Assembly: GCF_000217955.3 (NCBI RefSeq) | Contig: NZ_AFOY02000027.1 | Coordinates: 1-64,000, forward strand | DNA length: 64,000 nucleotides | Direction: 5' to 3' | Source: Pseudomonas fluorescens HK44 | Lineage (GTDB): Bacteria > Pseudomonadota > Gammaproteobacteria > Pseudomonadales > Pseudomonadaceae | In this document: one piece after another, positions 18,464 through 26,761 of the stretch | Layout: every line of letters begins with the position of its first letter | How positions within the stretch are numbered: position 1 is the first letter of the stretch | Program-made: the position numbers and the translations under genes | The notes under the pieces: generated by a model | What the model saw: only the letters and a program-made list of their open reading frames with translations | The model's database searches: none | What the model was told of the DNA's origin: nothing

Positions 18464-18482
18464 TTGCCACAAATTTGCCACA
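18464..18482 (+). repeat. paired TTGCCACA motifs inside attL, possible integrase arm sites
   Basis: TTGCCACA occurs at 18464-18471 and 18475-18482, an 11-bp period. The same pair with the same period occurs at 21404-21422 near attR. Position and repetition suggest arm-type binding sites of the integrase, but this is inference. Confidence 0.45.
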
Positions 18483-18507
18483 CTTGAACGTGGCGGGAAT
18501 GGCCGAA

Positions 18508-18904
18508 ATGGCAACAATCAGGAATCGCGGCGAGTATCAGTGGGAAGCGCAAATCCGCCGCAAGGGCTATCCAGCCCAACGAAAAACCTTCGAAACCAAA
18601 GCCGATGCCCAAGCCTGGGCGCGCATGATCGAAAGCGAAATCGACCGAGGCATTTTTGTCTCTCGCGTCGAGGCTGAACGCACCGCCTTTCATCAACTCA
18701 TTGATCGCTACATATCCGAAATTGCTCCGAAGCACAAAGGCGCCTATTCGGAAATCAATCAAACGCCTGGAAGCGCTCAAGCGCCATCCGCTGGCAACAC
18801 GCATCGTCGCCACCCTCACCTCCTCCGACTTCGCCCGCTACCGTGACGAGCGCCTGAAGATCCGCAAGGGCAATACTGCGGCGATTTACAGGCAGCGCAT
18901 GTAG
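18508..18904 (+). pseudogene. tyrosine integrase, N-terminal fragment with frameshift
   Basis: MATIRNRGEYQWEAQIRRKG and the following KTFETKADAQAWARMIESEIDRG are the arm-binding N-terminus of phage-type integrases that start at a tRNA site. A tandem AATC duplication at 18753-18760 shifts the frame. The other frame continues KRLEALKRHPLATRIVATL and DFARYRDERLKIRKGNT, the start of the core-binding domain. The match fades at about 18880 and a stop follows at 18902-18904. The catalytic domain with its Tyr, His and Arg residues is missing altogether, so the gene is dead. An alternative start at 18475 gives a short extension of no clear value. Confidence 0.8.
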
Positions 18905-18979
18905 ATAGAAGAAGGCTTCAGGGATGTGAAAAGTGAGCATCTTGGCGTCGGTGTGACTCGCCATCGGAGTCATTGTCCA

Positions 18980-19237
18980 AGGCGAATTGAGGTGCTATTG
19001 CTGATCTCGGCATTGGCCAACTACATCATTTGCTTAACGGGTTTGCAGGCCCGCGAAGCGGGTCATGAACATCGCTTTCAAAGCAACAGCCTTAAACATC
19101 GAAGGGTGTTGTCGCTGTGGCGACTGGGCTTGGAATACTGGCGCAGCGGGCGCGGCTCAAACTCCCGAAAAATCTTGGAGAGACTTGAGCTCGCGTTACG
19201 AGACGAGGTATGTCAACAGGCGCAGGCGTTGGAGTAG
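18980..19237 (+). pseudogene. probable IS4-type transposase C-terminal scrap
   Basis: The frame reads RIEVLLLISALANYIICLTG followed by EHRFQSNSLKHRRVLSLWRLGLEYWR and ends at TAG 19235-19237. This resembles the last segment of IS4-family transposases, in which a hydrophobic helix precedes a basic RFQ(A/S)N stretch and a LG-type end. Everything upstream of about 18975, including the catalytic residues, is absent. The assignment rests on remembered family pattern only. Confidence 0.45.
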
Positions 19238-19307
19238 ATTTGTGGGGGGCCCTCAGGGACAGACCCTAATTCAATGGAAAAGGAGAGGGAATCCCGTCGC
19301 CTTTCTG

Positions 19308-20654
19308 TTAATGGCTTAGATACCCCCAAAGCACTACCACTGCAATGTAGATCAGGCCGACCCACAACATCATGATCACCGTATAGCCCATCACATCTTT
19401 GAGTCGCAGACGCGACAGCGCGAGCGCAGGCAGAATCCAGAAAGGCTGTACAAGGTCGTTCCAGGCGTTACCCAACATAACGGCCATGGAAGTCTGGGCA
19501 AGCGAGCTATTCAGAGATTTCGCCGCTTCGATCATGAAGGGGCCCTGGATTGCCCAATGCCCACCCCCGGACGGTGCAAAAAAGTTGATCACGAACGAGC
19601 TAATGAGCCCCCAGAACGGCAGCGTCTGAGCATTGGCGACACCAACAAAGCTGTGGGAGATGCTATTGACCAAGCCAGAACTTTGCATAATCGCCATGAT
19701 CCCAGCGTAAAACGGGAACTGCAGAATTATGCCGGAAATCGTTTTAATGCCTTCACTGAGCTTGGCGATGTACTGCTTGGGCGTGCCCAGCAGTAAAATG
19801 CCGAGAAACAGAATGAAGAAGTTGATCTTATTCAGATCCAGACTGCCGCCTTTTAGGAAATGCAGGATCAGATAGCCCATGCCAAGCAATCCAATCACTG
19901 AACTGAGTAGCCGGCTGTTGTTTAACGTGGCCGCGAAAGTGTTATCGGCAAATAGTGCATCAACGGCCGAGGCCCTCTTGGGTGAGTCATCATTAAGTAG
20001 CGCTTGATCAATTTCAACAACATCACGGGCGTGTTTTGGGTGCAGCCAGGCGTTGAGAAGAGGCAAGGTGATCAATACGCAGAGCGCGGTCAGCAACATG
20101 GGGAGCGAGAAAATGGTTTCCGTTAACCCGATCAACCCCATTTTTGACTCCAGGGGGTGGCCTGGAGTGGAAATCAACACCGGAATGGTCGACGACAACC
20201 CCAGGCCATAAAAGGTGAAACCGCTGTAGGCAGCAGCGATGATCAGCGGGTAATGGACCCCCCGCACCTGTATGGCCAGTTTGCGTGCGACGATACCGCC
20301 GATAACCAAGCCAAACCCCCAATTCAAATAACTCCCAATCGCCCCTACCAGAGTGGCGACAATAACGGCGGTCGCAGGTCGCTTGACTCGCTGCACAATC
20401 CTATTGAGGAACCCGTCGATGAAGGGGGAAGTTGCCAAGACATAGCCCATGGCGAGGATCACCGCCATCTGTGTAGTGAACGCCAGCAGACTCCAAAAAC
20501 CATCGCCCCAGCTTTGCAAGACGAGTTCTGCACTTTGTCCTTGTGCCAGCACCGCGAGGGCCATGGTCAATAGTGTCAGACCGATCGCGAAGACGAACGG
20601 ATCAGGCATATATCGCCTCATCAGCTCTGTGAAAAAATCAGCTACCTTATCCAA
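19308..20654 (-). CDS. atoE: short-chain fatty acid transporter, AtoE family
   Basis: The 448-residue membrane protein has about ten to twelve hydrophobic segments. The motifs MPDPFVFAIGLTLLTMALA, NWGFGLVIGGIVARKLA, FFAPSGGGHWAIQGPFM and NAWNDLVQPFWILPAL are characteristic of the AtoE short-chain fatty acid transporter family. It would import butyrate- or acetoacetate-like acids. It lies alone inside the tRNA-Arg island, transcribed toward attL, with no ato degradation genes beside it. Local base composition is lower in GC than the flanking chromosome, in keeping with transfer. It is intact and of normal family length. Confidence 0.85.
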   Translation of the reverse strand: MDKVADFFTELMRRYMPDPFVFAIGLTLLTMALAVLAQGQSAELVLQSWGDGFWSLLAFTTQMAVILAMGYVLATSPFIDGFLNRIVQRVKRPATAVIVATLVGAIGSYLNWGFGLVIGGIVARKLAIQVRGVHYPLIIAAAYSGFTFYGLGLSSTIPVLISTPGHPLESKMGLIGLTETIFSLPMLLTALCVLITLPLLNAWLHPKHARDVVEIDQALLNDDSPKRASAVDALFADNTFAATLNNSRLLSSVIGLLGMGYLILHFLKGGSLDLNKINFFILFLGILLLGTPKQYIAKLSEGIKTISGIILQFPFYAGIMAIMQSSGLVNSISHSFVGVANAQTLPFWGLISSFVINFFAPSGGGHWAIQGPFMIEAAKSLNSSLAQTSMAVMLGNAWNDLVQPFWILPALALSRLRLKDVMGYTVIMMLWVGLIYIAVVVLWGYLSH

Positions 20655-21090
20655 TTTAAAACCCTTATATTTTATTTATCCTGCACTAATACGCTGTGTC
20701 GTATTGAATGAACAACGTGCGGCAACATACTTCAGCCTACAAATAGGCCTCAATCCGTCAACATGATAAGCGTTCGGTAATCGCCCTTAGTTTTCGGGCA
20801 TTTGCTATTAATTGACCGTAAATACTCAGAAGGTATTGATTTATACCTTTAATGTATAAAATCTTGTTTTTGGAGTTTGGGGAGCAGTGGAATTGAAAAC
20901 CAACGTAAGCCTAATTAGAGTTCGTTTTACCCGTCAGCGACTGCGAATTAACGAACGTGATTCGTGAGACGGGTTTATTGCACTGCTTTTCAGGTGCTGG
21001 TGACCTTTCCTTGCGATAGCGGAAACGGTTTCATAAAACGGTCGTTTTTCGAAACTATCCAGACGGTGCAAGGATCGACGCTGAACATCC

Positions 21091-21116
21091 AACCCGCCTC
21101 GAGGCGGGTTTTTAAT
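21091..21116 (+). terminator. intrinsic terminator inside the island
   Basis: AACCCGCCTC and GAGGCGGGTT form a perfect stem followed by TTTAAT. No gene is recognised directly upstream on the plus strand, so it may be left over from a lost gene. Confidence 0.7.
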
Positions 21117-21403
21117 GCCCGCCATTTGGGGATCCGCCACGCAAGGAGACCCATTTTCAAAGAACGCCGGATGAGCGTTGGGTATGTATCGTCGACAACT
21201 CATAGGGCACTGACGTGTTGGGAGCTGAACGATGAAGACAGATCTTTTACATCTGCATTTTCGCCGAAGGTGAATGGCCGGTTAGGTTCGATTTCGATCA
21301 GTCGTGACAGGCAGGAATCGGCCCAGGTTGTGTGAAAGCTAGTCATCTTGAATGCATATGACTGGTCATTTGGAGCATGCGGCCGGACTGAAATCGATCG
21401 AGC

Positions 21404-21422
21404 TTGCCACAAACTTGCCACA
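21404..21422 (+). repeat. paired TTGCCACA motifs inside attR, possible integrase arm sites
   Basis: TTGCCACA at 21404-21411 and 21415-21422 repeats the arrangement found at 18464-18482, with the same 11-bp period and orientation. It lies about 108 bp inside attR. Confidence 0.45.
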
Positions 21423-21530
21423 CTAGCCCCGCTAACCAGGGCGAAACCCCACTACCCCCTGCTACCACAACCCTTTGATTTCCCAGCTAATCCCCGCTAC
21501 CGTATTGATTCTAAACGTCGGTTTTCAGGA

Positions 21531-21576
21531 CTCCGAAGGCAGGGGTCATAGGTTCGAATCCCGCCTGGTGCACCAT
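21531..21576 (+). other. attR: partial copy of tRNA-Arg 3' end
   Basis: The 46-bp copy runs from the anticodon loop to CCA plus T, identical to 18349-18394 except for two bases in the T arm. It has no 5' half and so cannot be a tRNA. It marks the right junction of the island. Confidence 0.85.
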
Positions 21577-21585
21577 ACGCAAAAC

Positions 21586-21622
21586 GAAAAAGCCTCAGGT
21601 CTTATGGCCTGGGGCTTTTTTG
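21586..21622 (+). terminator. intrinsic terminator, probably the original tRNA-Arg terminator
   Basis: AAAAAGCCTCAGG pairs with CCTGGGGCTTTTTT around an eight-base loop. It begins ten bases after attR. Before integration it would have stood just behind the tRNA-Arg gene at the normal terminator position. Confidence 0.85.
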
Positions 21623-21700
21623 TTGAGTTTGTCCCGTGTCCTGTCCTGAATAAGGCTTACACCTGTTTCAGGACTGGATGATTCCCTGATTTCCCTGAAA

Positions 21701-23389
21701 TCAAACCCTCACATTACGTGCCGGCGCTTTCGTGCGTTGACGGGTTTCCCAATCCTTGGCCAACCCGACCACCGCATCCGACGCTGGCAACATGTTGCGC
21801 CCGCGCACCAGGTCGGATGCCCGTTCGGCAAGCATGATGGTCGGTGCGTTGAGGTTGCCGTTCGGCTCGGTCGGAAATACTGACGAGTCGATCACCCGCA
21901 AGCCTTCGATGCCCCGTACACGCAATTGGGAGTCGACCACCGCCATGTCATCCTCGCCCATGCGGCAGGAGCCGCAAGGATGGTAGGTGCTCTCCAGGTT
22001 TTCGCGCACGAACGCATCGAGATCCTCGTCGCTGGTCACCTGCGCGCCCGGCGCAATCTCTCCATCACGGAAACGGTCCATCGCTGGCTGACCGATGATT
22101 TCCCGCGTCAGGCGTATGCAGCGGCGGAACCCTTCGCGGTCCTCTTCTCGCTGCAGGTAGTTGAATTGGATCTCCGGGTGCTCATAAGGGTCGGAAGAGC
22201 GGACCCGCACATAGCCCCGGCTTTTTGGTTTGTTCGGCCCGGTCAGCACCATGAAGCCGTGGCCCTTGATCGGCTTCTTGCCGTCGTAGCGCATTGCCGC
22301 CGGCAGGAAATGGAACTGGATGTCCGGCCAGCGCAAGCCCTGCTCGGAGCGTATGAAACCACCGGCCTCAAAATGATTGGTGGCGCCGAGCCCGTCCTTG
22401 AACAACAACCAGCGCAATCCGATCATCAGCTTGCTCAGGGGGTCCATTTTGCTATTGAGCGTCACCGGCTCCTTGCAGCCGAACTGGATGTACACCTCGG
22501 CGTGATCCTGCAGGTTTTCCCCGACGCCCGGCAGGTCGTGCCGCACCTCGACCCCGGCTTTGCGGAGCACTTCGGCCGGCCCGATTCCAGAGCGTTGCAG
22601 CAGGTGCGGCGAACCGATCGGCCCGGACGATACCAGGACTTCCCGCTTGCAGTAGACCTTGTGGGTCTGGCCTTCGCAGTCATAGATGACGCCCACTGCA
22701 CGCTTGCCTTCGAGGACGATCTGACGCGTCATCGCCTGGGTGACCACGGTCAGGTTCGGGCGCCCCATGGCCGGCCGCAGGTAAGCATTGGCCGTGGAAC
22801 AGCGCACGCCATTCTTCACCGTCATGTGCATGGCACCGAAACCTTCCTGCATGAAGCCGTTGCAGTCGTCAGTCTTGATGTAACCTGCCTCGGCACCGGC
22901 CTCGATCCAGGCCCCGTACAACGGGTTCTTCATGTTATTGCCGTTGTTGGTGTGCAAGGGCCCGGTATGTCCACGGTAGCCGTCGCCGCCCGCCTCGTAA
23001 CTCTCCGCCCGCTTGAAGTACGGCAGGCAGTTACGGTAGCCCCAACCCTCTGCACCGAGTGATTCCCACTCATCAAAGTCATAAGCGTGGCCACGGATGT
23101 AAACCAGGCCATTGATCGATGATGAGCCGCCCAGCACCTTGCCTCTCGGGCAGTGAATTCGACGCCCGTTGAGGTAGGGCTCCGGCTCGGTCTCATAGCG
23201 CCAGTTGTATTTACTGGTGTTCATCGGGATCGAGAAAGCACTCGGCATCTGGATCACCACACTGCGATCGCTGCCGCCGAACTCCAGCACCAGCACTGAG
23301 GTGGCGGGGTCTTCGCTCAAGCGGTTGGCCAACACACAACCTGCCGAGCCGGCGCCGATGATGATGTAGTCGTATTGTTGAGTCGCCAT
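21701..23389 (-). CDS. GMC-family (choline dehydrogenase-like) FAD alcohol dehydrogenase
   Basis: The 562-residue flavoprotein has the FAD-binding GAGSAGCVLANRLSE at about 12-26, the GMC signature PRGKVLGGSSSINGLVYIRG and SSGPIGSPHLLQRSGIGP. The C-terminal active-site His is in TYHPCGSCRMG, and the final NGNLNAPTIMLAERASD block is present. The closest characterised family is BetA, but GMC enzymes with many alcohols look alike, so the substrate is open. It is the last gene of a same-strand set, starting 2 bp after the NCS1 permease stop. Together with the aldehyde dehydrogenase it could oxidise an alcohol to an acid. Confidence 0.85.
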   Translation of the reverse strand: MATQQYDYIIIGAGSAGCVLANRLSEDPATSVLVLEFGGSDRSVVIQMPSAFSIPMNTSKYNWRYETEPEPYLNGRRIHCPRGKVLGGSSSINGLVYIRGHAYDFDEWESLGAEGWGYRNCLPYFKRAESYEAGGDGYRGHTGPLHTNNGNNMKNPLYGAWIEAGAEAGYIKTDDCNGFMQEGFGAMHMTVKNGVRCSTANAYLRPAMGRPNLTVVTQAMTRQIVLEGKRAVGVIYDCEGQTHKVYCKREVLVSSGPIGSPHLLQRSGIGPAEVLRKAGVEVRHDLPGVGENLQDHAEVYIQFGCKEPVTLNSKMDPLSKLMIGLRWLLFKDGLGATNHFEAGGFIRSEQGLRWPDIQFHFLPAAMRYDGKKPIKGHGFMVLTGPNKPKSRGYVRVRSSDPYEHPEIQFNYLQREEDREGFRRCIRLTREIIGQPAMDRFRDGEIAPGAQVTSDEDLDAFVRENLESTYHPCGSCRMGEDDMAVVDSQLRVRGIEGLRVIDSSVFPTEPNGNLNAPTIMLAERASDLVRGRNMLPASDAVVGLAKDWETRQRTKAPARNVRV

Positions 23390-23391
23390 GG

Positions 23392-24960
23392 TTATCTCCC
23401 GGCTGTCGATTCGTTGAGCAGCGGCAACGGGTACTTGGCCTGCTTGTCGCCGGTGGTGTATTGCGGGGATGTTTTTTCGATGAGGAGGATGACCGCCTCT
23501 TCGCGCGCAAGGTCGATCGAGCGGCTAAGCCAGTAGTACACCAGCCCCGACACGATCAGCCCGACAAGCCAGGCGATGTCGATGCTGCCGAGCGCTTTGG
23601 CGAGTGGGCCGACATAGACCTCGCGCTGTTCAACGCCGTCGAAGATGTAAAAGAACGGGATCATGGAAATGAAGCCGATTGCGTACGAGATGATGCCGCG
23701 CATCCCCCAACTGCCGTAGATGTTGCCGTGCGGCATGAAGAAGTGCGGGATGGCGTAGCGGCCTTTGCGGACGAAGAAGTAGTCGGTCAGGTTGACCGAG
23801 GTCCATGGCACCAGGAAGTACAGCATCACCACCAGGTAGATACCCAGCACCGACAGCCCTTTACCTGAACTCTGGATGCTCAAGGCCACGCCCAGTTGCA
23901 GCAGGATCACGAAACCAATCGCCAGAATGCGCGCCTTGCGCGTCGGCTCGATGTGCTTGATGGAGTCAACGCAGGTCAGCGTGGTCAGTTTCGCGCTGTA
24001 AATGTTCATCGCGATGACCGGCAGGAACGCCAGGATCGTGATGACCACCACTGCAGTGCCAATGAGCGGCGACACCGTGTTGCCCACTTGTCCGAGAGCG
24101 ACCAGCACATCAGTGGAATGCAGGTGATCGGCCAGCCAGCCACCCACGGAAATCATCCACGCGCCGGACAACGAGGCACCCAGAAAAACCACCGCGATCA
24201 GTTTCCCGCTCGGAGTGTTCTTGGGCAGGTAGCGCGAATAATCGGAAACGTAAGGGGCGTAAGCGATGTTGTAACTTGCCGCCGCAGCGAACTGTGCGAT
24301 GAAACCGGTCCAGTTGAAGCCCAGCGGTGCGGCAGGAACCTCACCGGCGGCGAGTACCGGCATCGGCGCATCGGGAACCCAGTGCATCAACACCGCCAAC
24401 GTCACCAGACCGTAAAGCGGAATCGACAGGTACAACGCCCATTTGAAGCTGCGGTGCATCCAGTCATGGCCGAGGATCGCCAGTATGGCCGCCGGCACTG
24501 TCACGGCCACCGCCACCACCGCGGGGTTGAAGCCGAATAACGTGTGCAGCCCCTGCATCATTAGTACGAGGTTGACGATATTGAACCCGGCGAACACAAA
24601 CAGCGTCGCCAACAGCACGAGAATCACCCCGCGATAACCGAACTGCGCGCGCGACTGGATCATCTGCGGCAGCCCCAGGTGTGGGCCTTGCGAACCATGA
24701 AAAGCCATGAACAGCGTGCCGAACATGATGCCCAGGGTGCCGGCGAGGGTGGTCCAGAGAGCGCTCAGACCGACGCTCGGACCAACAAAGCCAATGGTCA
24801 TGGTGAAGAACGTGAAATTGCCGAGGAACCAGAACGGGCCCTGGCTCGACAGTTTGTCGCTACGCTCGCTTTCGGGGATGAAGTCGATTGAATGCCCTTC
24901 GACGACCGGCTTGTCGTCGCGGGTGGACACGCTCGGGGCGGACTTGGCGTTAGTGTTCAT
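23392..24960 (-). CDS. NCS1-family permease (cytosine/purine/hydantoin type)
   Basis: The 522-residue membrane protein has about twelve hydrophobic segments. The N-terminal motif QGPFWFLGNFTFFTMTIGFVG and the APYVSDYSRYLPKNTPSGK stretch are typical of the nucleobase:cation symporter-1 family. Members import cytosine, purines, hydantoins, allantoin and thiamine-like compounds with Na+ or H+. It is coupled tightly to the GMC dehydrogenase downstream and follows the aldehyde dehydrogenase after a REPIN. It is therefore the likely uptake system of this catabolic set; its substrate is not known. Confidence 0.85.
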   Translation of the reverse strand: MNTNAKSAPSVSTRDDKPVVEGHSIDFIPESERSDKLSSQGPFWFLGNFTFFTMTIGFVGPSVGLSALWTTLAGTLGIMFGTLFMAFHGSQGPHLGLPQMIQSRAQFGYRGVILVLLATLFVFAGFNIVNLVLMMQGLHTLFGFNPAVVAVAVTVPAAILAILGHDWMHRSFKWALYLSIPLYGLVTLAVLMHWVPDAPMPVLAAGEVPAAPLGFNWTGFIAQFAAAASYNIAYAPYVSDYSRYLPKNTPSGKLIAVVFLGASLSGAWMISVGGWLADHLHSTDVLVALGQVGNTVSPLIGTAVVVITILAFLPVIAMNIYSAKLTTLTCVDSIKHIEPTRKARILAIGFVILLQLGVALSIQSSGKGLSVLGIYLVVMLYFLVPWTSVNLTDYFFVRKGRYAIPHFFMPHGNIYGSWGMRGIISYAIGFISMIPFFYIFDGVEQREVYVGPLAKALGSIDIAWLVGLIVSGLVYYWLSRSIDLAREEAVILLIEKTSPQYTTGDKQAKYPLPLLNESTAGR

Positions 24961-25022
24961 GACGTACTCTTATTGTTGGAAGATCATGACGAGATAACCG
25001 CATTCTTTCGGGTGAACGACCC

Positions 25023-25117
25023 TGTGGCGAGGGAGCTTGCTCCCGCTGGACTGCGCAGCAGTCCCATTTTTTGGGGCCGCTCCGCGACCCAGCGGGAGCA
25101 AGCTCCCTCTCGCCACA
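25023..25117. repeat. REPIN, compact, inside the ureohydrolase operon
   Basis: TGTGGCGAGGGAGCTTGCTC and its complement enclose about 55 bp. Pairing extends outward (GACCC...GGGTC). The right arm has an extra CT. It lies between the aldehyde dehydrogenase and NCS1 genes and could alter transcript stability between them. Confidence 0.8.
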
Positions 25118-25180
25118 GGGTCAGTGTCACGCGTGCCTACCTGGCGTTGTTGCTGGCACCGTTTTGGAATGAGCCAAGCC

Positions 25181-26689
25181 TCAGGGCAGGGTGATCCAGA
25201 CCGCCTTGGTCTCCAGCAGGTAATCGAGCTGCTCCGCGCCCAGATCCTTGCCGAATCCAGACTGTTTGTAGCCACCGAACGGCATCGACGGGTCGAGGGT
25301 GCCGTGGGCGTTGACGTAGACCGAACCGGCTTTCAACCGTGGAATCAGACTGTGCACCCGCCCAAGGTCATTGGAATAGAGTGCGGCTGCCAGACCGTAC
25401 GGTGAGTCATTGGCCAGGGCCAGCGCCTCTTCTTCATCGTCGAAGGGTGCGGTCACCAGCACCGGGCCAAAAATCTCCTCCTGGACGATGCGCATATCAT
25501 TTCGGCAATGGGCAAAAATGGTCGGCTCGACGAAATAGCCGGGGCCCTCGACAGGCTGGCCGCCGTAGACCAGTTCGGCTCCCTCGCGCTTGCCGGTTTC
25601 GATGTAGCTTGTCACTCGCTCCTTTTGCAAGGCCGATACCAGCGGGCTGATGAAGCAGTCCGGGTCCAGACCCGGGGCAATTTTCAAGGTCCGGGTGTAG
25701 GCGATCAGTTCACGCAGGAACTCGTCGTAGACGCTGCGATGAACATAGGCGCGTGTACCGGCATCGCACACCTGACCCGAGTTGAAGAACACCCCGTTGG
25801 CAATGGCTTGGGCAGCGGCCGGAATATCGGCGTCGGCCAGCACGATAACCGGTGATTTTCCTCCGAGTTCGAGGGTCAGTCGCTTCATTTCGTCCAGCGC
25901 CGCGCGGCCGACGGTGCGGCCCACCGGCGTCGAACCGGTGAAGGTGAGTTTGTCGATGCCTGGGTGCGTGGCCATGGCCGCACCCACTACACTACCGCGT
26001 CCGGTCACGATGTTGATCACCCCGTCCGGGATGCCCGCTTCCTGAGTCAGTTCGGCGAAACGCAAGGCAGACAGCGAGGTCAGCTCGGCGGGTTTGACCA
26101 CTACGGTGCAGCCGGTTGCCAGAGCGGCACCGAGCTTCCAGGCCATGGTTTGCAGCGGAAAGTTCCAGGGCACGATCGCGCCGACAACGCCCACCGCTTC
26201 CTTGCGTGTATACGCCAGGTAGTTGCCCGGTAACGATGGTTCGACGGTACGCCCGTGGAGTTTGGTGGCCCAGCCGGCGAAATAGCGCAGGGTATCGACT
26301 GTGCCCTGAATATCGACGTCCCGCGCAAAAGCCACTGACTTGCCCATGTCGATCGATTCGATTTCGGCGAGTTCAGCGGCGTTGCTTTCAATCAGGTCAG
26401 CCAGGCGGTGGATCATCCGCTCACGTTCTGCCGGTTTGGCCTGCCGCCAGGCGCCACCGTCAAACTGGGCTCGGGCGGCTTGCACGGCGCGATCCAGATC
26501 CTGCGTGGTGCCCATGGGAATACGGGTGATCAGACCCTCGGTCGACGGCTCGATGACATCGGAGGTCTGGCCGTCGCTGGCCTCAACCCACGCACCGCCG
26601 ATGAACATCTTCTGCACCTTGCCGAGAAAGGTCTGGGTGGCCTCGCTGACGCCGAATTTCTGCAGGTACTGCTTAACGATCGTGTCCAT
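25181..26689 (-). CDS. NAD(P)-dependent aldehyde dehydrogenase (betaine-aldehyde dehydrogenase-like)
   Basis: The 502-residue enzyme starts at MDTIVKQYLQKFGVSEATQT; a longer frame upstream to 26761 overlaps the intergenic spacer and has no family match. The catalytic Cys is in FFNSGQVCDAGTRAYV, the base Glu in LELGGKSPVIVLADAD and the cofactor loop in FTGSTPVGRTVGRAA. The C-terminal PFGGYKQSGFGKDLG is normal. It would oxidise an aldehyde to an acid. It lies between the ureohydrolase (72 bp upstream) and the permease, all on one strand. The substrate is unknown; an amino- or guanidino-aldehyde fits the neighbourhood. Confidence 0.88.
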   Translation of the reverse strand: MDTIVKQYLQKFGVSEATQTFLGKVQKMFIGGAWVEASDGQTSDVIEPSTEGLITRIPMGTTQDLDRAVQAARAQFDGGAWRQAKPAERERMIHRLADLIESNAAELAEIESIDMGKSVAFARDVDIQGTVDTLRYFAGWATKLHGRTVEPSLPGNYLAYTRKEAVGVVGAIVPWNFPLQTMAWKLGAALATGCTVVVKPAELTSLSALRFAELTQEAGIPDGVINIVTGRGSVVGAAMATHPGIDKLTFTGSTPVGRTVGRAALDEMKRLTLELGGKSPVIVLADADIPAAAQAIANGVFFNSGQVCDAGTRAYVHRSVYDEFLRELIAYTRTLKIAPGLDPDCFISPLVSALQKERVTSYIETGKREGAELVYGGQPVEGPGYFVEPTIFAHCRNDMRIVQEEIFGPVLVTAPFDDEEEALALANDSPYGLAAALYSNDLGRVHSLIPRLKAGSVYVNAHGTLDPSMPFGGYKQSGFGKDLGAEQLDYLLETKAVWITLP

Positions 26690-26761
26690 TTTTATTCTCT
26701 CTTCCCGGCAGTCAGGTCCTGCCGGGGCATTGTGGTTCGATGATCGATATTCCCCACCCAA

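Larger units (their letters stand above)
20655..21530. other. gene-free right part of the tRNA-Arg island
   Basis: About 0.9 kb of lower-GC DNA with AT-rich blocks at 20650-20700 and 20810-20880, probably including the atoE promoter. It contains a terminator-like hairpin at 21091 and the TTGCCACA pair at 21404. Short frames exist (for example minus strand 21200-21421, 73 codons) but I recognise none as a protein. Confidence 0.5.
18349..21576. mobile_element. degenerate integrative island in tRNA-Arg(CCG)
   Basis: Direct repeats of the tRNA 3' end bound about 3.2 kb. Inside are a broken tyrosine integrase next to attL, a transposase scrap, the AtoE transporter gene and about 0.9 kb without genes. 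Paired TTGCCACA motifs lie inside each end. The tRNA terminator now lies outside attR at 21586. The integrase cannot be functional, so the island is fixed unless helped in trans. Confidence 0.8.

Noticed and set aside
21200..21421. A 73-codon minus-strand frame inside the island.
   Set aside because: It has no recognised domain and covers the TTGCCACA pair; kept only as unassigned sequence.
21531..21576. A second tRNA-Arg.
   Set aside because: Only the 3' half is present. There is no D arm or acceptor 5' strand, so it is the attR copy.
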